Part shown: one piece after another, positions 7,423-15,393 of the stretch
How positions within the stretch are numbered: the stretch's first letter is position 1
Layout: each line of letters opens with the position of its first letter
The notes under the pieces: model-generated
Seen by the model: only the letters and a program-made list of their open reading frames with translations
Database searches by the model: none
What the model was told of the DNA's origin: nothing
Assembly: GCA_031549455.1 (NCBI GenBank)
Contig: JAVBPT010000004.1
Coordinates: forward strand, 1 to 41,880
Length of the DNA: 41,880 nucleotides
DNA from: JAVBPT01 sp031549455
GTDB taxonomy: Bacteria > Bacillota > Clostridia > Lachnospirales > JAKSVV01
Direction: 5' to 3'
Position numbers and translations under genes: made by a program

Positions 7423-8682
7423 TTATTTAATAAAGCCTTGATAGTTCTTTGAAATCATATGTGCTTCTACTTGTCTTAATACTTCCATCGCTACCCCAAC
7501 GGCGATCAGTAAGGATGTTCCTCCAAATGCAATCTTTGTTTTGAAAACCAATTCCATAAGAATGGGTACGATTGCTATTACAGATAAGAATCCTGCGCCC
7601 ACAAATGTAATCTTCGACAAAATGTTTCGGATGTACTCAGATGTGGATGCACCTGGTCTGATTCCCGTAATGGTTCCTCCACTCTTCTTTAAGTTTTCTG
7701 AAAACTCAAGTGGATTGAATTGAATGGTTGAGTAAAAATATGCGAAGAAGAAGATTAATAAAATATAAATCGTTGCACCCACTGGGTGTGTTAAGCTTAG
7801 ATAGTTGCCAATCTTAACCCAGATCCCGCCAAAGTTAAAGGTTTTAATCATCAGTTCTGGAAACTGTACCACACTCACTGCAAAGATGAGTGGTAATACA
7901 CCAGATAAATTCACTTTAATTGGAATGAAGGATCCGTTTCCAATGCCGTAAGCACTCCTTCCCGCCATTTTCTTTGCATAGTCTACTTGGATTCTTCTTT
8001 CTCCCTCGTTTACATACACAACGAATGCGAGTAAAAGAACAATGAAAAGAATCACCATCCAAAATCCAATCGGATTGGTTTTTCCAAGCGTACTCCAAAG
8101 AATCTTTCCTGTTTCCGGCATGTTGGAGAGGATGTTTGCAAAGATAATGAATGAGGTTCCATTTCCAAGTCCGCCTTCTGTAATCCGATCTCCGAGCCAT
8201 ACGAGAATTGCAGTTCCAGCTGTCAATGTTGCCACAACAGATGTATAGATTAACATGCTGTTTTCTACAAGTAATCCAGATGCTCTAAATGTGATCAAAA
8301 GTCCTGTGGCTGAAATCGCCGCAAGGCCCATCCCAAAATATCTGGTGATTTGTGCGATTTTCTTTCTTCCATCTTCCTCTTTTGACATCTTTTCCATTGC
8401 TGGTATTGCAATTGTCACAAGATTCATGATGATGGATGCATTGATGTATGGCAATACACCCAATGCAAAAATCGCCATTTTCTTCAGTGCTCCTCCGGTA
8501 ATCGAGTCGATTAATCCGAAGTTGTCTCCATATTTGCTAAACAGTCCAGAAAGTGCTTCCGGTTTTACCCCCGGAGTTGGAATGATATTTCCAAGTCTGA
8601 TCACAGCCAGCATCAAGATCATAAAGATAATCTTTTTTCTAAGCGTTGTGATTCCCCATATTTCTTTTAACTTCTTAAACAA
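7423..8682 (-). CDS. secY: Protein translocase subunit SecY
   Basis: Main channel of the Sec translocon in the cytoplasmic membrane, working with SecE, SecG and SecA. The 419 residues contain about ten membrane helices and family motifs: RLGNIIPTPGV at the start, LGVLPYINASIIMNL in helix 2, GNGTSFIIFANI, and YVNEGERRIQVDYAKK in the cytoplasmic loop. The plug region follows the first helix. The start is TTG at 8682, immediately after the rplO stop, with GAGGTG upstream. It would export the several giant surface proteins encoded in this window. Confidence 0.98.
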   Translation of the reverse strand: MFKKLKEIWGITTLRKKIIFMILMLAVIRLGNIIPTPGVKPEALSGLFSKYGDNFGLIDSITGGALKKMAIFALGVLPYINASIIMNLVTIAIPAMEKMSKEEDGRKKIAQITRYFGMGLAAISATGLLITFRASGLLVENSMLIYTSVVATLTAGTAILVWLGDRITEGGLGNGTSFIIFANILSNMPETGKILWSTLGKTNPIGFWMVILFIVLLLAFVVYVNEGERRIQVDYAKKMAGRSAYGIGNGSFIPIKVNLSGVLPLIFAVSVVQFPELMIKTFNFGGIWVKIGNYLSLTHPVGATIYILLIFFFAYFYSTIQFNPLEFSENLKKSGGTITGIRPGASTSEYIRNILSKITFVGAGFLSVIAIVPILMELVFKTKIAFGGTSLLIAVGVAMEVLRQVEAHMISKNYQGFIK

Positions 8683-9126
8683 TTACAACACCTCTACTTT
8701 CCCACCTGCTTTTTCAATTTTTTCAATTGCGCTCTTACTAAAGTAACGTGCTTTTACTGTTAACTTCTTTTGTAGGTCTCCCATACCAAGGATTTTAACA
8801 CCATCTTTTGCATTTTTAAATAGCCCTTTTTCGATCATCTTTGTTTCATCGACTGTGTCACCGTTTTCAAATATATTCAGTGCTAAGACATTGATTGGTA
8901 CAAATGTTTTCTCATTGATACATTTGAATCCTCTTTTCGGTACCCTTCTATATAAAGGCATTTGACCACCCTCAAATCCTGGTCTAACCCCTCCGCCACT
9001 ACGTGCGTTTTGCCCTTTGCTTCCTTTTCCTGATGTTTTGCCAAGCCCTGAGCCTTCTCCTCTTCCAACAATCTTCTTTCTTTGTTTGGCTCCTTCGGCT
9101 GGTTTTAGGTTATGTAAGTTTACCAT
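8683..9126 (-). CDS. rplO: 50S ribosomal protein L15
   Basis: L15 is a late-assembly protein reaching into the 23S rRNA core. The 147 residues begin MVNLHNLKPAEGAKQRKK, followed by the glycine-rich GRGEGSGLGKTSGKGSKGQ and the signature PGFEGGQMPLYRRVPKRGF. The C-terminal domain ends GGKVEVL. It ends exactly where secY begins, as in other spc operons. Confidence 0.98.
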   Translation of the reverse strand: MVNLHNLKPAEGAKQRKKIVGRGEGSGLGKTSGKGSKGQNARSGGGVRPGFEGGQMPLYRRVPKRGFKCINEKTFVPINVLALNIFENGDTVDETKMIEKGLFKNAKDGVKILGMGDLQKKLTVKARYFSKSAIEKIEKAGGKVEVL

Positions 9127-9147
9127 TTTTATCCCTCCTTTCTTAGC

Positions 9148-9324
9148 TTATTCAACTGAAACCAAATGCTTCACTTTATCAATCATTCCACGTATACAAA
9201 CATTATCTGTTTGTTCAACTGTCTGACGTATTTTTCTAAGTCCCAATGCTTCCAGTGTCGCTCTTTGGTCTGCTTTGATTCCATATTTTGATTTTAAAAG
9301 TGTAATCTTTACTTTCTTATCCAC
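9148..9324 (-). CDS. rpmD: 50S ribosomal protein L30
   Basis: A 58-residue gene. The protein reads MDKKVKITLLKSKYGIKADQ and continues with ALGLRKIRQTVEQTDN to the end HLVSVE, a full-length L30. L30 is a small protein on the large subunit that packs near 5S rRNA. The start codon is GTG at 9324 with GGAGG six bases upstream; that site overlaps the end of rpsE. Gene order rpsE-rpmD-rplO is standard. Confidence 0.96.
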   Translation of the reverse strand: MDKKVKITLLKSKYGIKADQRATLEALGLRKIRQTVEQTDNVCIRGMIDKVKHLVSVE

Positions 9325-9334
9325 GTCTTGCCTC

Positions 9335-9835
9335 CTACCTTACAATCTCTTGTATTGTTTTGCCTCTTCTTGCTGCGATTTCGTCTGGTTTTTTAAGTTG
9401 TTTTAAACCACAAATGGTAGCATTTACAACATTTTTCTTGTTATTGGAACCAAGCGCTTTTGTTCTGATGTTTTTAATTCCCGCAAGTTCTAGTACAGCA
9501 CGCGCTGACCCCCCTGCGATAACTCCAGTTCCTTCCGGAGCTGGTTTTAATAATACGTTTGATTTCACATACTTGCCGATTACTTCATAGTAAATGCTGT
9601 GATTCTTGTTAAGAGGTACTGCGATTAAGTGTTTCTTCGCATCTTCCACTGCCTTTTTCATTGCATCTGGAATTTCCGTTGCCTTACCAGTTCCTACACC
9701 CACATGCCCGTTTTCATCTCCTACGACTACAACCACTGCAAATCGGAATGTACGTCCGCCCTTAACAACTTTTGTTACTCTGTTTATTTCAACTACTTTT
9801 TCTTTAAATTCCATTTTAGCTGTTTCCTCTGACAT
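9335..9835 (-). CDS. rpsE: 30S ribosomal protein S5
   Basis: S5 lies near the decoding centre and mRNA entry of the 30S subunit and affects accuracy. The double-stranded RNA-binding fold near residues 8-75 shows FKEKVVEINRVTKVVKGGR and GVGTGKATEIPDAMKKA. The C-terminal domain has PAPEGTGVIAGGSARAVLELAG and GSNNKKNVVNAT. The 166 residues are normal. It is separated from rplR by an extra membrane protein gene, whereas rplR-rpsE are normally adjacent. Confidence 0.98.
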   Translation of the reverse strand: MSEETAKMEFKEKVVEINRVTKVVKGGRTFRFAVVVVVGDENGHVGVGTGKATEIPDAMKKAVEDAKKHLIAVPLNKNHSIYYEVIGKYVKSNVLLKPAPEGTGVIAGGSARAVLELAGIKNIRTKALGSNNKKNVVNATICGLKQLKKPDEIAARRGKTIQEIVR

Positions 9836-9856
9836 TTGTTTCTCCTTTCTATTGGT

Positions 9857-10231
9857 TTACATCTCTATATTCGAATCTTTTGTATCAAGAACCTTTACTA
9901 TTGTTGGTACGCCATCGATCTCTTGTACTTCTTGGAAGATAACTTCCTCATCCTCCTCTGAAACAGGGGATGAAAATTCATCATTGAACATCGTTTCTAT
10001 TTCTTGATACCCTTGAATCACTTTGTTGTTCCTCAAAATATCTTTTGTCTCTAAAATGACAATCGCACCTGCTGCTGGCGCAAGAACTAGTGGCGTCATT
10101 GGTATTTGGCCTGAAACTACTGAAATTATTCCCAGTGCAGTTCCGCTTAATGCTATCCCTGAAAAGAAAATAACCGTTAAAAGCTTTTTCCTGTTTTCCC
10201 TTTTTAGTTCTCGTATCATGCGTTCTAGCAT
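9857..10231 (-). CDS. Unknown two-helix membrane protein inside the spc operon
   Basis: I do not recognise this 124-residue protein. Residues 1-16 are highly basic (RELKRENRKK), followed by two likely membrane helices at 17-39 and 45-62 (GQIPMTP between them), then an acidic cytoplasmic tail of about 60 residues with SEEDEEVIFQEVQE and GVPTIVKVLD. The ATG at 10231 overlaps the end of rplR (ATGCTAG) and has AAGGTGG six bases upstream inside rplR, so translation is coupled to rplR. The stop lies 21 bases before rpsE. The positive-inside rule puts both termini in the cytoplasm. A link to translation or secretion is only inferred from its position. Confidence 0.75.
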   Translation of the reverse strand: MLERMIRELKRENRKKLLTVIFFSGIALSGTALGIISVVSGQIPMTPLVLAPAAGAIVILETKDILRNNKVIQGYQEIETMFNDEFSSPVSEEDEEVIFQEVQEIDGVPTIVKVLDTKDSNIEM

Positions 10232-10593
10232 TTAAGTCCACCTTCTCGAACGGCTTCCGCTAATGCTTTCACTTTTCCGTGATAGATGTAGCCGCTTCGG
10301 TCGAACACAACCTCTTCAATGTTGGCTGCCTTTGCCCTTTTTGCAATGGTTTCACCAACCAGTTTAGCCGCTTCCACATTGGCTGCATTCTTTAACTTGC
10401 TCTTAAACTCTTCTTCCATTGAAGATGCCGACACAAGTGTTGCTCTGGTTTCATCATCAATGATTTGTGCATAGATATATTTTAGGCTCTTAAACACAGT
10501 GAGTCTTGGCTTTTCTGTGGTCCCGCCTATTTTATTTCGGATCTTTTTGTGTCTTTTTATTTTTTCTTCTTTTCTAGATCTTATCTTAAACAT
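10225..10593 (-). CDS. rplR: 50S ribosomal protein L18
   Basis: L18 binds 5S rRNA together with L5 and anchors it to the large subunit. The 122 residues start with a basic arm (RSRKEEKIKRHKKIRNKI) and contain GTTEKPRLTVFKSLKYIYAQ, the 5S-binding region, ending in VFDRSGYIYHGKVKALAEAVREGGL-type sequence. It lies 16 bases after rplF. Its last codons overlap the start of the downstream membrane protein gene. Confidence 0.98.
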   Translation of the reverse strand: MFKIRSRKEEKIKRHKKIRNKIGGTTEKPRLTVFKSLKYIYAQIIDDETRATLVSASSMEEEFKSKLKNAANVEAAKLVGETIAKRAKAANIEEVVFDRSGYIYHGKVKALAEAVREGGLKC

Positions 10594-10609
10594 TTGTCCC
10601 TCCTATTCT

Positions 10610-11152
10610 CTATTTTTTAGCTGCCTTTCCTGCTTTACGTCTGATGTGTTCCGTGCTATATTTGATTCCCTTCCCTTTATAAGGTTCAGGTGGTCTCTTT
10701 TCCCGGATCACTGCTGCATGTTGACCCACTGCCTCTTTGTCTGCTCCACGAACAATAATCGTTGTTACGTCTGGAGTAGCCGTTTCGATGCCAGCTGGAT
10801 CTTCCATTTCAACTGGATGTGAGTATCCGAGTTGTAAAACAAGTTTCTTCCCTTGCTTTGCTGCTTTATATCCAACACCGTTTAGGAGTAATGTTTTTTC
10901 AAAACCCTCTGTTACACCCGTGACCATGTTTTGTAATAGTCTTTGGGTCAGGCCATGAAGTGCTCTATTTTCTTTATCGTCATTTGGCCTTGCTACTTTG
11001 ATTTCTGTTCCTTCAAGAACAATCTTCATATCTTTATGCATTGGTTTTGTTAACGTTCCTTTCGGCCCTTTCACTGTAACGACGTTGCTCTTTTCTATTT
11101 TTACTTCAACTCCATTTGGAACTTCCACCGGAGCTTTCCCTACACGTGACAT
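10610..11152 (-). CDS. rplF: 50S ribosomal protein L6
   Basis: L6 sits near the factor-binding centre and sarcin-ricin loop. The 180 residues form two repeated L6 domains: the first begins MSRVGKAPVEVPNGVEV, the second ends with the signature PPEPYKGKGIKYSTEHIRRK and a lysine-rich tail. Length and order (rpsH-rplF-rplR) are typical. Confidence 0.98.
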   Translation of the reverse strand: MSRVGKAPVEVPNGVEVKIEKSNVVTVKGPKGTLTKPMHKDMKIVLEGTEIKVARPNDDKENRALHGLTQRLLQNMVTGVTEGFEKTLLLNGVGYKAAKQGKKLVLQLGYSHPVEMEDPAGIETATPDVTTIIVRGADKEAVGQHAAVIREKRPPEPYKGKGIKYSTEHIRRKAGKAAKK

Positions 11153-11171
11153 TTATTTCACCTCTTTCCTT

Positions 11172-11570
11172 CTACCACACAAACGCGATCACTTCTCCAC
11201 CCATTTTTTCGTTCCTTGCTTCTTTATCTGTAATGATCCCTTTACTTGTTGAGATAATCGCTGTGCCAAATCCGCCAAGTACTCTTGGTAGCTTATCACA
11301 ACTTGCATAAACTCTTAACCCTGGTTTTGAGATTCTTTTGATCCCTGTAAGTGCTCTCTCTGATTTATCTTTACCGATTTTCATCTTCACTCTGATTACT
11401 TTTTTAACATCCTCGCCTATTACTTCAACCTTCTTTACATAGCCTTCTTTTTCTAATATTTGTGCTATAGAAAGTTTCACTTTTGACATAGGTATATCTA
11501 CTGTTTCAATCTTTGCAGTGTTTGCATTTCTAATTCTTGTAAGCATATCTGCTATTGGATCAGTCATCAT
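11172..11570 (-). CDS. rpsH: 30S ribosomal protein S8
   Basis: S8 is a primary 16S rRNA binder; in Escherichia coli it is the autoregulator of the spc operon. The 132 residues start MMTDPIADMLTRIRNAN and contain the RNA-binding loop STSKGIITDKEARNEKMGG and the end VIAFVW. Two tandem ATGs follow GGAGG; the first (11570) has the better spacing of eight bases. Confidence 0.98.
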   Translation of the reverse strand: MMTDPIADMLTRIRNANTAKIETVDIPMSKVKLSIAQILEKEGYVKKVEVIGEDVKKVIRVKMKIGKDKSERALTGIKRISKPGLRVYASCDKLPRVLGGFGTAIISTSKGIITDKEARNEKMGGEVIAFVW

Positions 11571-11591
11571 ATTTTTTTCCTCCTTTCTATC

Positions 11592-11777
11592 TTACCAGCT
11601 TGCTTTCGTAAATCCTGGAAGCTCGCCCTTATAGGCAAGGTTCCTGAAGCAAATACGACATATACTATATTTTTTTAGTACTGCATGAGGTCTTCCACAT
11701 AGCTTACATCTTGTGTATTCTCTACTAGAAAACTTCGGCTTTCTAGCTTGCTTTATTTTTAATGAAGTCTTTGCCAC
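11592..11777 (-). CDS. rpsN: 30S ribosomal protein S14, zinc type
   Basis: The 61-residue type Z S14 binds in the 30S head. Zinc ligands Cys24, Cys27, Cys40 and Cys43 occur in RCKLCGRPHA and SICRICFRN, and the end is PGFTKASW. The start is GTG at 11777, overlapping the rplE stop by one base, so the two are translationally coupled. Confidence 0.98.
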   Translation of the reverse strand: MAKTSLKIKQARKPKFSSREYTRCKLCGRPHAVLKKYSICRICFRNLAYKGELPGFTKASW

Positions 11778-12343
11778 TATTTTACCTCCTCCTGTTTCTT
11801 TTTAAAAGGCATACCAAAAAGTGTTAGTAATTCTCTTGCTTCTTCGTCTGTCTTCGCTGTGGTAATGAATGAAATATTCATCCCTCTTAATTTTGAAATT
11901 TTATCATATGTAATCTCTGAAAAAATCAGTTGTTCTTTAATACCTAGGCTATAATTTCCTCTACCATCAAATGCGTTTGGACTAATTCCATTAAAGTCAC
12001 GCACACGAGGTATGGCGAAATTGATGAGTCTGTCTAAAAAAGAATACATCTTCTGATTTCTCAAAGTAACCATACATCCGATTGGAAGATCTTCTCTGAT
12101 CTTAAATCCTGCAATCGCTTTTTTCGCTTTGGTTGTTACCGGTTTTTGTCCTGAGATGAGGGTTAATTCATCCACAGATGCGTCTAGTAGTTTGGCATTG
12201 TCTTTTGCGTCGCCAACTCCGATATTGATTACGATCTTTTCAAGTTTTGGTACTTGTAGTTTGTTTGTATAACTAAACTTTTTCATCATTGCATCAATAA
12301 TCTCTTTTTGATATCTTTCTTTTGATGTCACTTGCTTTTCCAC
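11777..12343 (-). CDS. rplE: 50S ribosomal protein L5
   Basis: L5 binds 5S rRNA in the central protuberance and contacts P-site tRNA. The 188 residues contain KLEKIVINIGVGDAKDNAK, GQKPVTTKAKKAIAGFKIRE, PRVRDFNGI and FDGRGNYSLGI. The GTG start at 12343 has GGAGG eight bases upstream; the N-terminal extension of about eight residues is ordinary for Clostridia. It is coupled to rpsN downstream. Confidence 0.98.
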   Translation of the reverse strand: MEKQVTSKERYQKEIIDAMMKKFSYTNKLQVPKLEKIVINIGVGDAKDNAKLLDASVDELTLISGQKPVTTKAKKAIAGFKIREDLPIGCMVTLRNQKMYSFLDRLINFAIPRVRDFNGISPNAFDGRGNYSLGIKEQLIFSEITYDKISKLRGMNISFITTAKTDEEARELLTLFGMPFKKKQEEVK

Positions 12344-12364
12344 TCTTTTTCCCTCCTTTTGCTA

Positions 12365-12685
12365 TTATATATTATCCCCTGTCGATTTTGCATATCTTGT
12401 TTTTTCAACTTTACCGTCTTTGTCTCCGAGAACCTTAATTCCGATTCTGGTTGGTCTCCCATCATGTATGTACATTACATTTGAAATATGAATGGGCGCC
12501 TCCCTTTCAATGATCTCTGCTTTTTGGTTTCGGGTGGCTTTTTGATGTTTTGTAATCATCTTTACGCCTTTTACCGTCACGGTATTTTTTTCTCTATCCA
12601 CTGCGATGACTTCTCCGGTTTTGCCCTTTGAAACACCTGCAATTACTTTTACTTTGTCACCTATTTTAATTTTTGCCATTGCCAT
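12365..12685 (-). CDS. rplX: 50S ribosomal protein L24
   Basis: L24 starts assembly of the 50S subunit and lies at the tunnel exit. It has an N-terminal KOW motif (KIKIGDKVKVIAGVSKGKTG) and the conserved KGVKMITKHQK segment. The ATG at 12685 gives 106 residues (MAMAKIK). An in-frame GTG at 12697 overlaps the ribosome binding site and is unlikely. The GGAGG lies 11 bases from the chosen ATG, a little far. It is 15 bases after rplN. Confidence 0.96.
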   Translation of the reverse strand: MAMAKIKIGDKVKVIAGVSKGKTGEVIAVDREKNTVTVKGVKMITKHQKATRNQKAEIIEREAPIHISNVMYIHDGRPTRIGIKVLGDKDGKVEKTRYAKSTGDNI

Positions 12686-12700
12686 GTTCTTTTTCACCTC

Positions 12701-13069
12701 CTACAATACTTCAGGTGCGAGTGAAACAATCTTGTTTAACTTCTTGTCTCTTATTTCTCTTGCAACTGGTCCGAAAACACGAGTCCCTCTCATACTTAAA
12801 TCATCTTTTACAATCACTGCTGCGTTGTCATCAAATTTGATATAGGAACCGTCTTTCCGCTTAAGTCCTTTTACAGTTCTCACGATCACTGCCTTTACCA
12901 CGTCTCCTTTTTTAACAACTCCGCCTGGTGTTGCATCTTTAACAGCAGCAATGATGGTGTCTCCTATATTGGCATATTTTCGATTTGATCCCCCCATCAC
13001 CCGAATGCAAAGTAATTCTTTCGCACCGGTGTTGTCGGCAACTTTTAGTCTTGTTTCTTGTTGTATCAT
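12701..13069 (-). CDS. rplN: 50S ribosomal protein L14
   Basis: L14 forms intersubunit bridges and is a binding site for the silencing factor RsfS. The 122 residues begin MIQQETRLKVADNTGAKE and carry PGGVVKKGDVVKAVIVRT and the ending NKIVSLAPEVL, all typical. It follows rpsQ by 12 bases. Confidence 0.98.
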   Translation of the reverse strand: MIQQETRLKVADNTGAKELLCIRVMGGSNRKYANIGDTIIAAVKDATPGGVVKKGDVVKAVIVRTVKGLKRKDGSYIKFDDNAAVIVKDDLSMRGTRVFGPVAREIRDKKLNKIVSLAPEVL

Positions 13070-13081
13070 TTCTAACCTCCA

Positions 13082-13336
13082 TTATTCGGCTTTCTTTAAT
13101 ATTTCTACAAGACGCCATCTCTTCTCACGTGAAAGTGGTCTTGTTTCCATGATTTCCACTGTGTCTCCAATGTGTGCGCTGTTTTCTTCATCGTGTGCTT
13201 TAAAGCTCGTTGTTCTTGTCATGATCTTTTTATATAATTTGTGTTTTTTACGTTCTTCAACTTGAACCACGATGGTTTTATCCATCTTATCACTTTTTAC
13301 AACTCCAACTAATGATTTTCTGTTTGCTCTTTCCAT
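13082..13336 (-). CDS. rpsQ: 30S ribosomal protein S17
   Basis: S17 is an early 16S rRNA binder in the 30S body. The 84 residues form an OB fold with RKSLVGVVKSDKMDKTIVV, HKLYKKIMTRTTSFKAHDE and IGDTVEIMETRPLSREKRW. Length and position between rpmC and rplN are standard. Confidence 0.98.
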   Translation of the reverse strand: MERANRKSLVGVVKSDKMDKTIVVQVEERKKHKLYKKIMTRTTSFKAHDEENSAHIGDTVEIMETRPLSREKRWRLVEILKKAE

Positions 13337-13348
13337 ATCTTCTCCTTC

Positions 13349-13552
13349 CTATAACGCTTCTTTTTGAGTAATCAATGTTTGTACTCTTGCTATATTTTTC
13401 TTTACATCCCCAATTCTGGATGTACTGGTGAGTTGATTGGTTGCATTTTGAAATCTTAAGTTGAAAAGTTCTTTTTTAAGTGATACTAATTCTTCGCGTA
13501 ATTCTTCTGATGTCTTTACGCTTATTTCTTCTAAAAACTTATTTCTTTTCAT
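13349..13552 (-). CDS. rpmC: 50S ribosomal protein L29
   Basis: L29 is a two-helix protein at the tunnel exit beside L23. The start is placed at ATG 13552 (67 residues, MKRNKFLEEI); the in-frame GTG at 13561 lies on the ribosome binding site. The signature LKKELFNLRFQNATNQL is clear. The gene starts inside the last codons of rplP, so it is translationally coupled. Confidence 0.97.
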   Translation of the reverse strand: MKRNKFLEEISVKTSEELREELVSLKKELFNLRFQNATNQLTSTSRIGDVKKNIARVQTLITQKEAL

Positions 13553-13979
13553 TATTATCACCTTCCTCTAGCATCGCTTTTGTCACAAATTTGCATTTGA
13601 GTGGCAATTTATGCATAGCCAGTCTCATGGCTTCACGTGCTGTTGCTTCCGATACGCCCGAAACTTCAAATAGGACTCTGTTTGGAAGCACAACTGCTGC
13701 CCAGTAATCGATTGGACCTTTTCCCTTACCCATACGGGTTTCAGCTGCTGTCTTGGTAACAGGCTTATCAGGGAATATTTTAATCCAAACTTTTCCGTCT
13801 CTTTTCATGTATCTGGTTAATGCAATACGCGCTGCTTCGATTTGTCTTGACTTTACCCAACAAGGCTCAAGAGCCATAATTCCATATTCGCCATATTGAA
13901 GTTTGCTCCCGCGGGTAGCTTTTCCTGTTAAACGACCTCTAAATTGTGTTCTTCTTTTTGGATTATTTGGCATCAACAT
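13539..13979 (-). CDS. rplP: 50S ribosomal protein L16
   Basis: L16 helps form the A site and binds aminoacyl-tRNA. The start ATG 13979 (MLMPNNPKRRTQFRGRL) has GGAGG nine bases upstream; an upstream in-frame ATG would add nine residues from within rpsC and is not supported. The 146 residues contain GKATRGSKLQYGEYGI, KPVTKTAAETRMGKGKGP and VLFEVSGVSEATAREA. It overlaps rpsC by 17 bases and rpmC by 14. Confidence 0.97.
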   Translation of the reverse strand: MLMPNNPKRRTQFRGRLTGKATRGSKLQYGEYGIMALEPCWVKSRQIEAARIALTRYMKRDGKVWIKIFPDKPVTKTAAETRMGKGKGPIDYWAAVVLPNRVLFEVSGVSEATAREAMRLAMHKLPLKCKFVTKAMLEEGDNNEKK

Positions 13980-14646
13980 TTTGCGCCACCTCCTCTTTTC
14001 TAGCATGCTGTCTATTCTTCTCTTTTAACACTTCGCCTTTGCAGACCCAAACCTTACATCCGATCTTTCCATAAGTTGTGTTTGCTTCCGCAAATCCATA
14101 ATCGATGTCTGCTCTAAGTGTTTGAAGTGGTATGGTCCCTTGTGTGTAGTGCTCACTTCTTGCAATTTCAGCACCACCAAGTCTACCGGATACATTGGTC
14201 TTAATTCCTTTTACGCCTGATTTCATAGCATTTTCCATTGCTTGTTTCATTGCTCTTCTAAAAGAAATTCTGTTTTCAAGATCCAGTGCAATCTTTTCAG
14301 CCACAAGTTGTGCATTTCTTTCTGGATTTTTAACTTCAACAATATCAACTTGAATATTGCTGCTTGATAAGCTTTGAATTTCTGCTTGCATCACACCAAC
14401 ATTTGCGCCTTGTTTTCCGATGAGGATCCCTGGCTTAGATGTTTTGATGATCACTTTGGTTCTCTTGGCCGTTCTTTCGATAACAATGCCAGAAATCCCA
14501 GCCTTATAGTATTTGTTTTTGATATATTTTCTGAGCTTGTTGTCCTCAACAATGTAGTCTCCAAACTCTCCGTTTGCATACCACTTTGAACTCCATTCTT
14601 TATTAATCCCTACTCTTAATCCATGTGGATTTACTTTTTGTCCCAA
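13963..14646 (-). CDS. rpsC: 30S ribosomal protein S3
   Basis: S3 lines the mRNA entry pore of the 30S head and has helicase activity with S4 and S5. The 227 residues start MGQKVNPHGLRVGINKEW. The KH domain has PGILIGKQGANVGVMQ (GKQG as the GxxG loop). The C-terminal domain has SGRLGGAEIARSEHYTQGT and KVWVCKGEVL. The start codon is TTG at 14646 with GGAGG eight bases upstream. Confidence 0.98.
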   Translation of the reverse strand: MGQKVNPHGLRVGINKEWSSKWYANGEFGDYIVEDNKLRKYIKNKYYKAGISGIVIERTAKRTKVIIKTSKPGILIGKQGANVGVMQAEIQSLSSSNIQVDIVEVKNPERNAQLVAEKIALDLENRISFRRAMKQAMENAMKSGVKGIKTNVSGRLGGAEIARSEHYTQGTIPLQTLRADIDYGFAEANTTYGKIGCKVWVCKGEVLKEKNRQHARKEEVAQNVDAK

Positions 14647-14666
14647 AACGTTTCCCTCCTTCTTTC

Positions 14667-15059
14667 TTATTTCTCGTTTACACCGATACTAATATGACTT
14701 GTTTTTCTTTCGATTCGATACGCTCTTCCTTGTGCTCTGGCTCTGATTCTTTTCATCATCGGCCCTTCATTGGCTACCGCGTGTACAACGTATAAGTCTT
14801 TTCGGTTCATTCCTTTATTGTTCTCTGCGTTGGCTACTGCAGACTTTAGCACTTTGTTTGCAAGACCTGCAGCCTTATGAGGACTGTATAAAAGAATCGC
14901 TTCCGCTTCTTTTACGCTTTTTCCTCTAATAAGGTCCAGCACAAATTTTGCTTTTTGCGAAGACACATGCAAATATTTTGCTGTAGCCATCGGTATTTTT
15001 TGTGCATTGGTTTCTTCATTTCTTGCTTTTTTAATCTGACTTCTATGTCCCTTTGACAT
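14667..15059 (-). CDS. rplV: 50S ribosomal protein L22
   Basis: L22 reaches into the exit tunnel with a beta-hairpin. The 130 residues have a short extra N-terminus (MSKGHRSQIKKARNEE), then the conserved KYLHVSSQKAKFVLDLIRGK and the hairpin PMMKRIRARAQGRAYRIERK. The GGAGG before ATG 15059 supports the longer N-terminus. It lies 14 bases after rpsS. Confidence 0.97.
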   Translation of the reverse strand: MSKGHRSQIKKARNEETNAQKIPMATAKYLHVSSQKAKFVLDLIRGKSVKEAEAILLYSPHKAAGLANKVLKSAVANAENNKGMNRKDLYVVHAVANEGPMMKRIRARAQGRAYRIERKTSHISIGVNEK

Positions 15060-15073
15060 GCTAACCCTCCTTA

Positions 15074-15367
15074 TTATTTTCTAGCTGCTGTTTTCTTTGC
15101 AACTTCTTTTCCTTTTCCATGGCCCTTGTAGGTTCTCGTTAATGCAAACTCACCTAATTTATGGCCTACCATATCTTCATTTACGTAAACTGGTATGTGT
15201 TTATGCCCATCGTGCACGGCAAGTGTATGCCCTACCATTTGTGGAAAGATGGTTGATCTTCTCGACCAAGTTTTAATCACTTTTTTATCTCCACTTTTGT
15301 TCATTTCATCTATCTTTTTGAGTAAACTTTCATCTGCGAATGGTCCTTTTTTTAATGAACGTGCCAC
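15074..15367 (-). CDS. rpsS: 30S ribosomal protein S19
   Basis: S19 pairs with S13 in the 30S head. The 97 residues read MARSLKKGPFADESLLKK, with TWSRRSTIFPQMVGHTLAVH, GHKLGEFALTRTYKGHGK and a basic tail. The start is GTG at 15367. Gene order rplB-rpsS-rplV is standard. Confidence 0.98.
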   Translation of the reverse strand: MARSLKKGPFADESLLKKIDEMNKSGDKKVIKTWSRRSTIFPQMVGHTLAVHDGHKHIPVYVNEDMVGHKLGEFALTRTYKGHGKGKEVAKKTAARK

Positions 15368-15393
15368 TATGTTTTCCTCCTTTTCATGTGATT

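Noticed and set aside
9981..10241. 86-codon minus-strand frame overlapping the 124-residue membrane protein
   Set aside because: Polar, low-complexity translation in a shifted frame with no ribosome binding site; the other frame has membrane helices and coupling to rplR.
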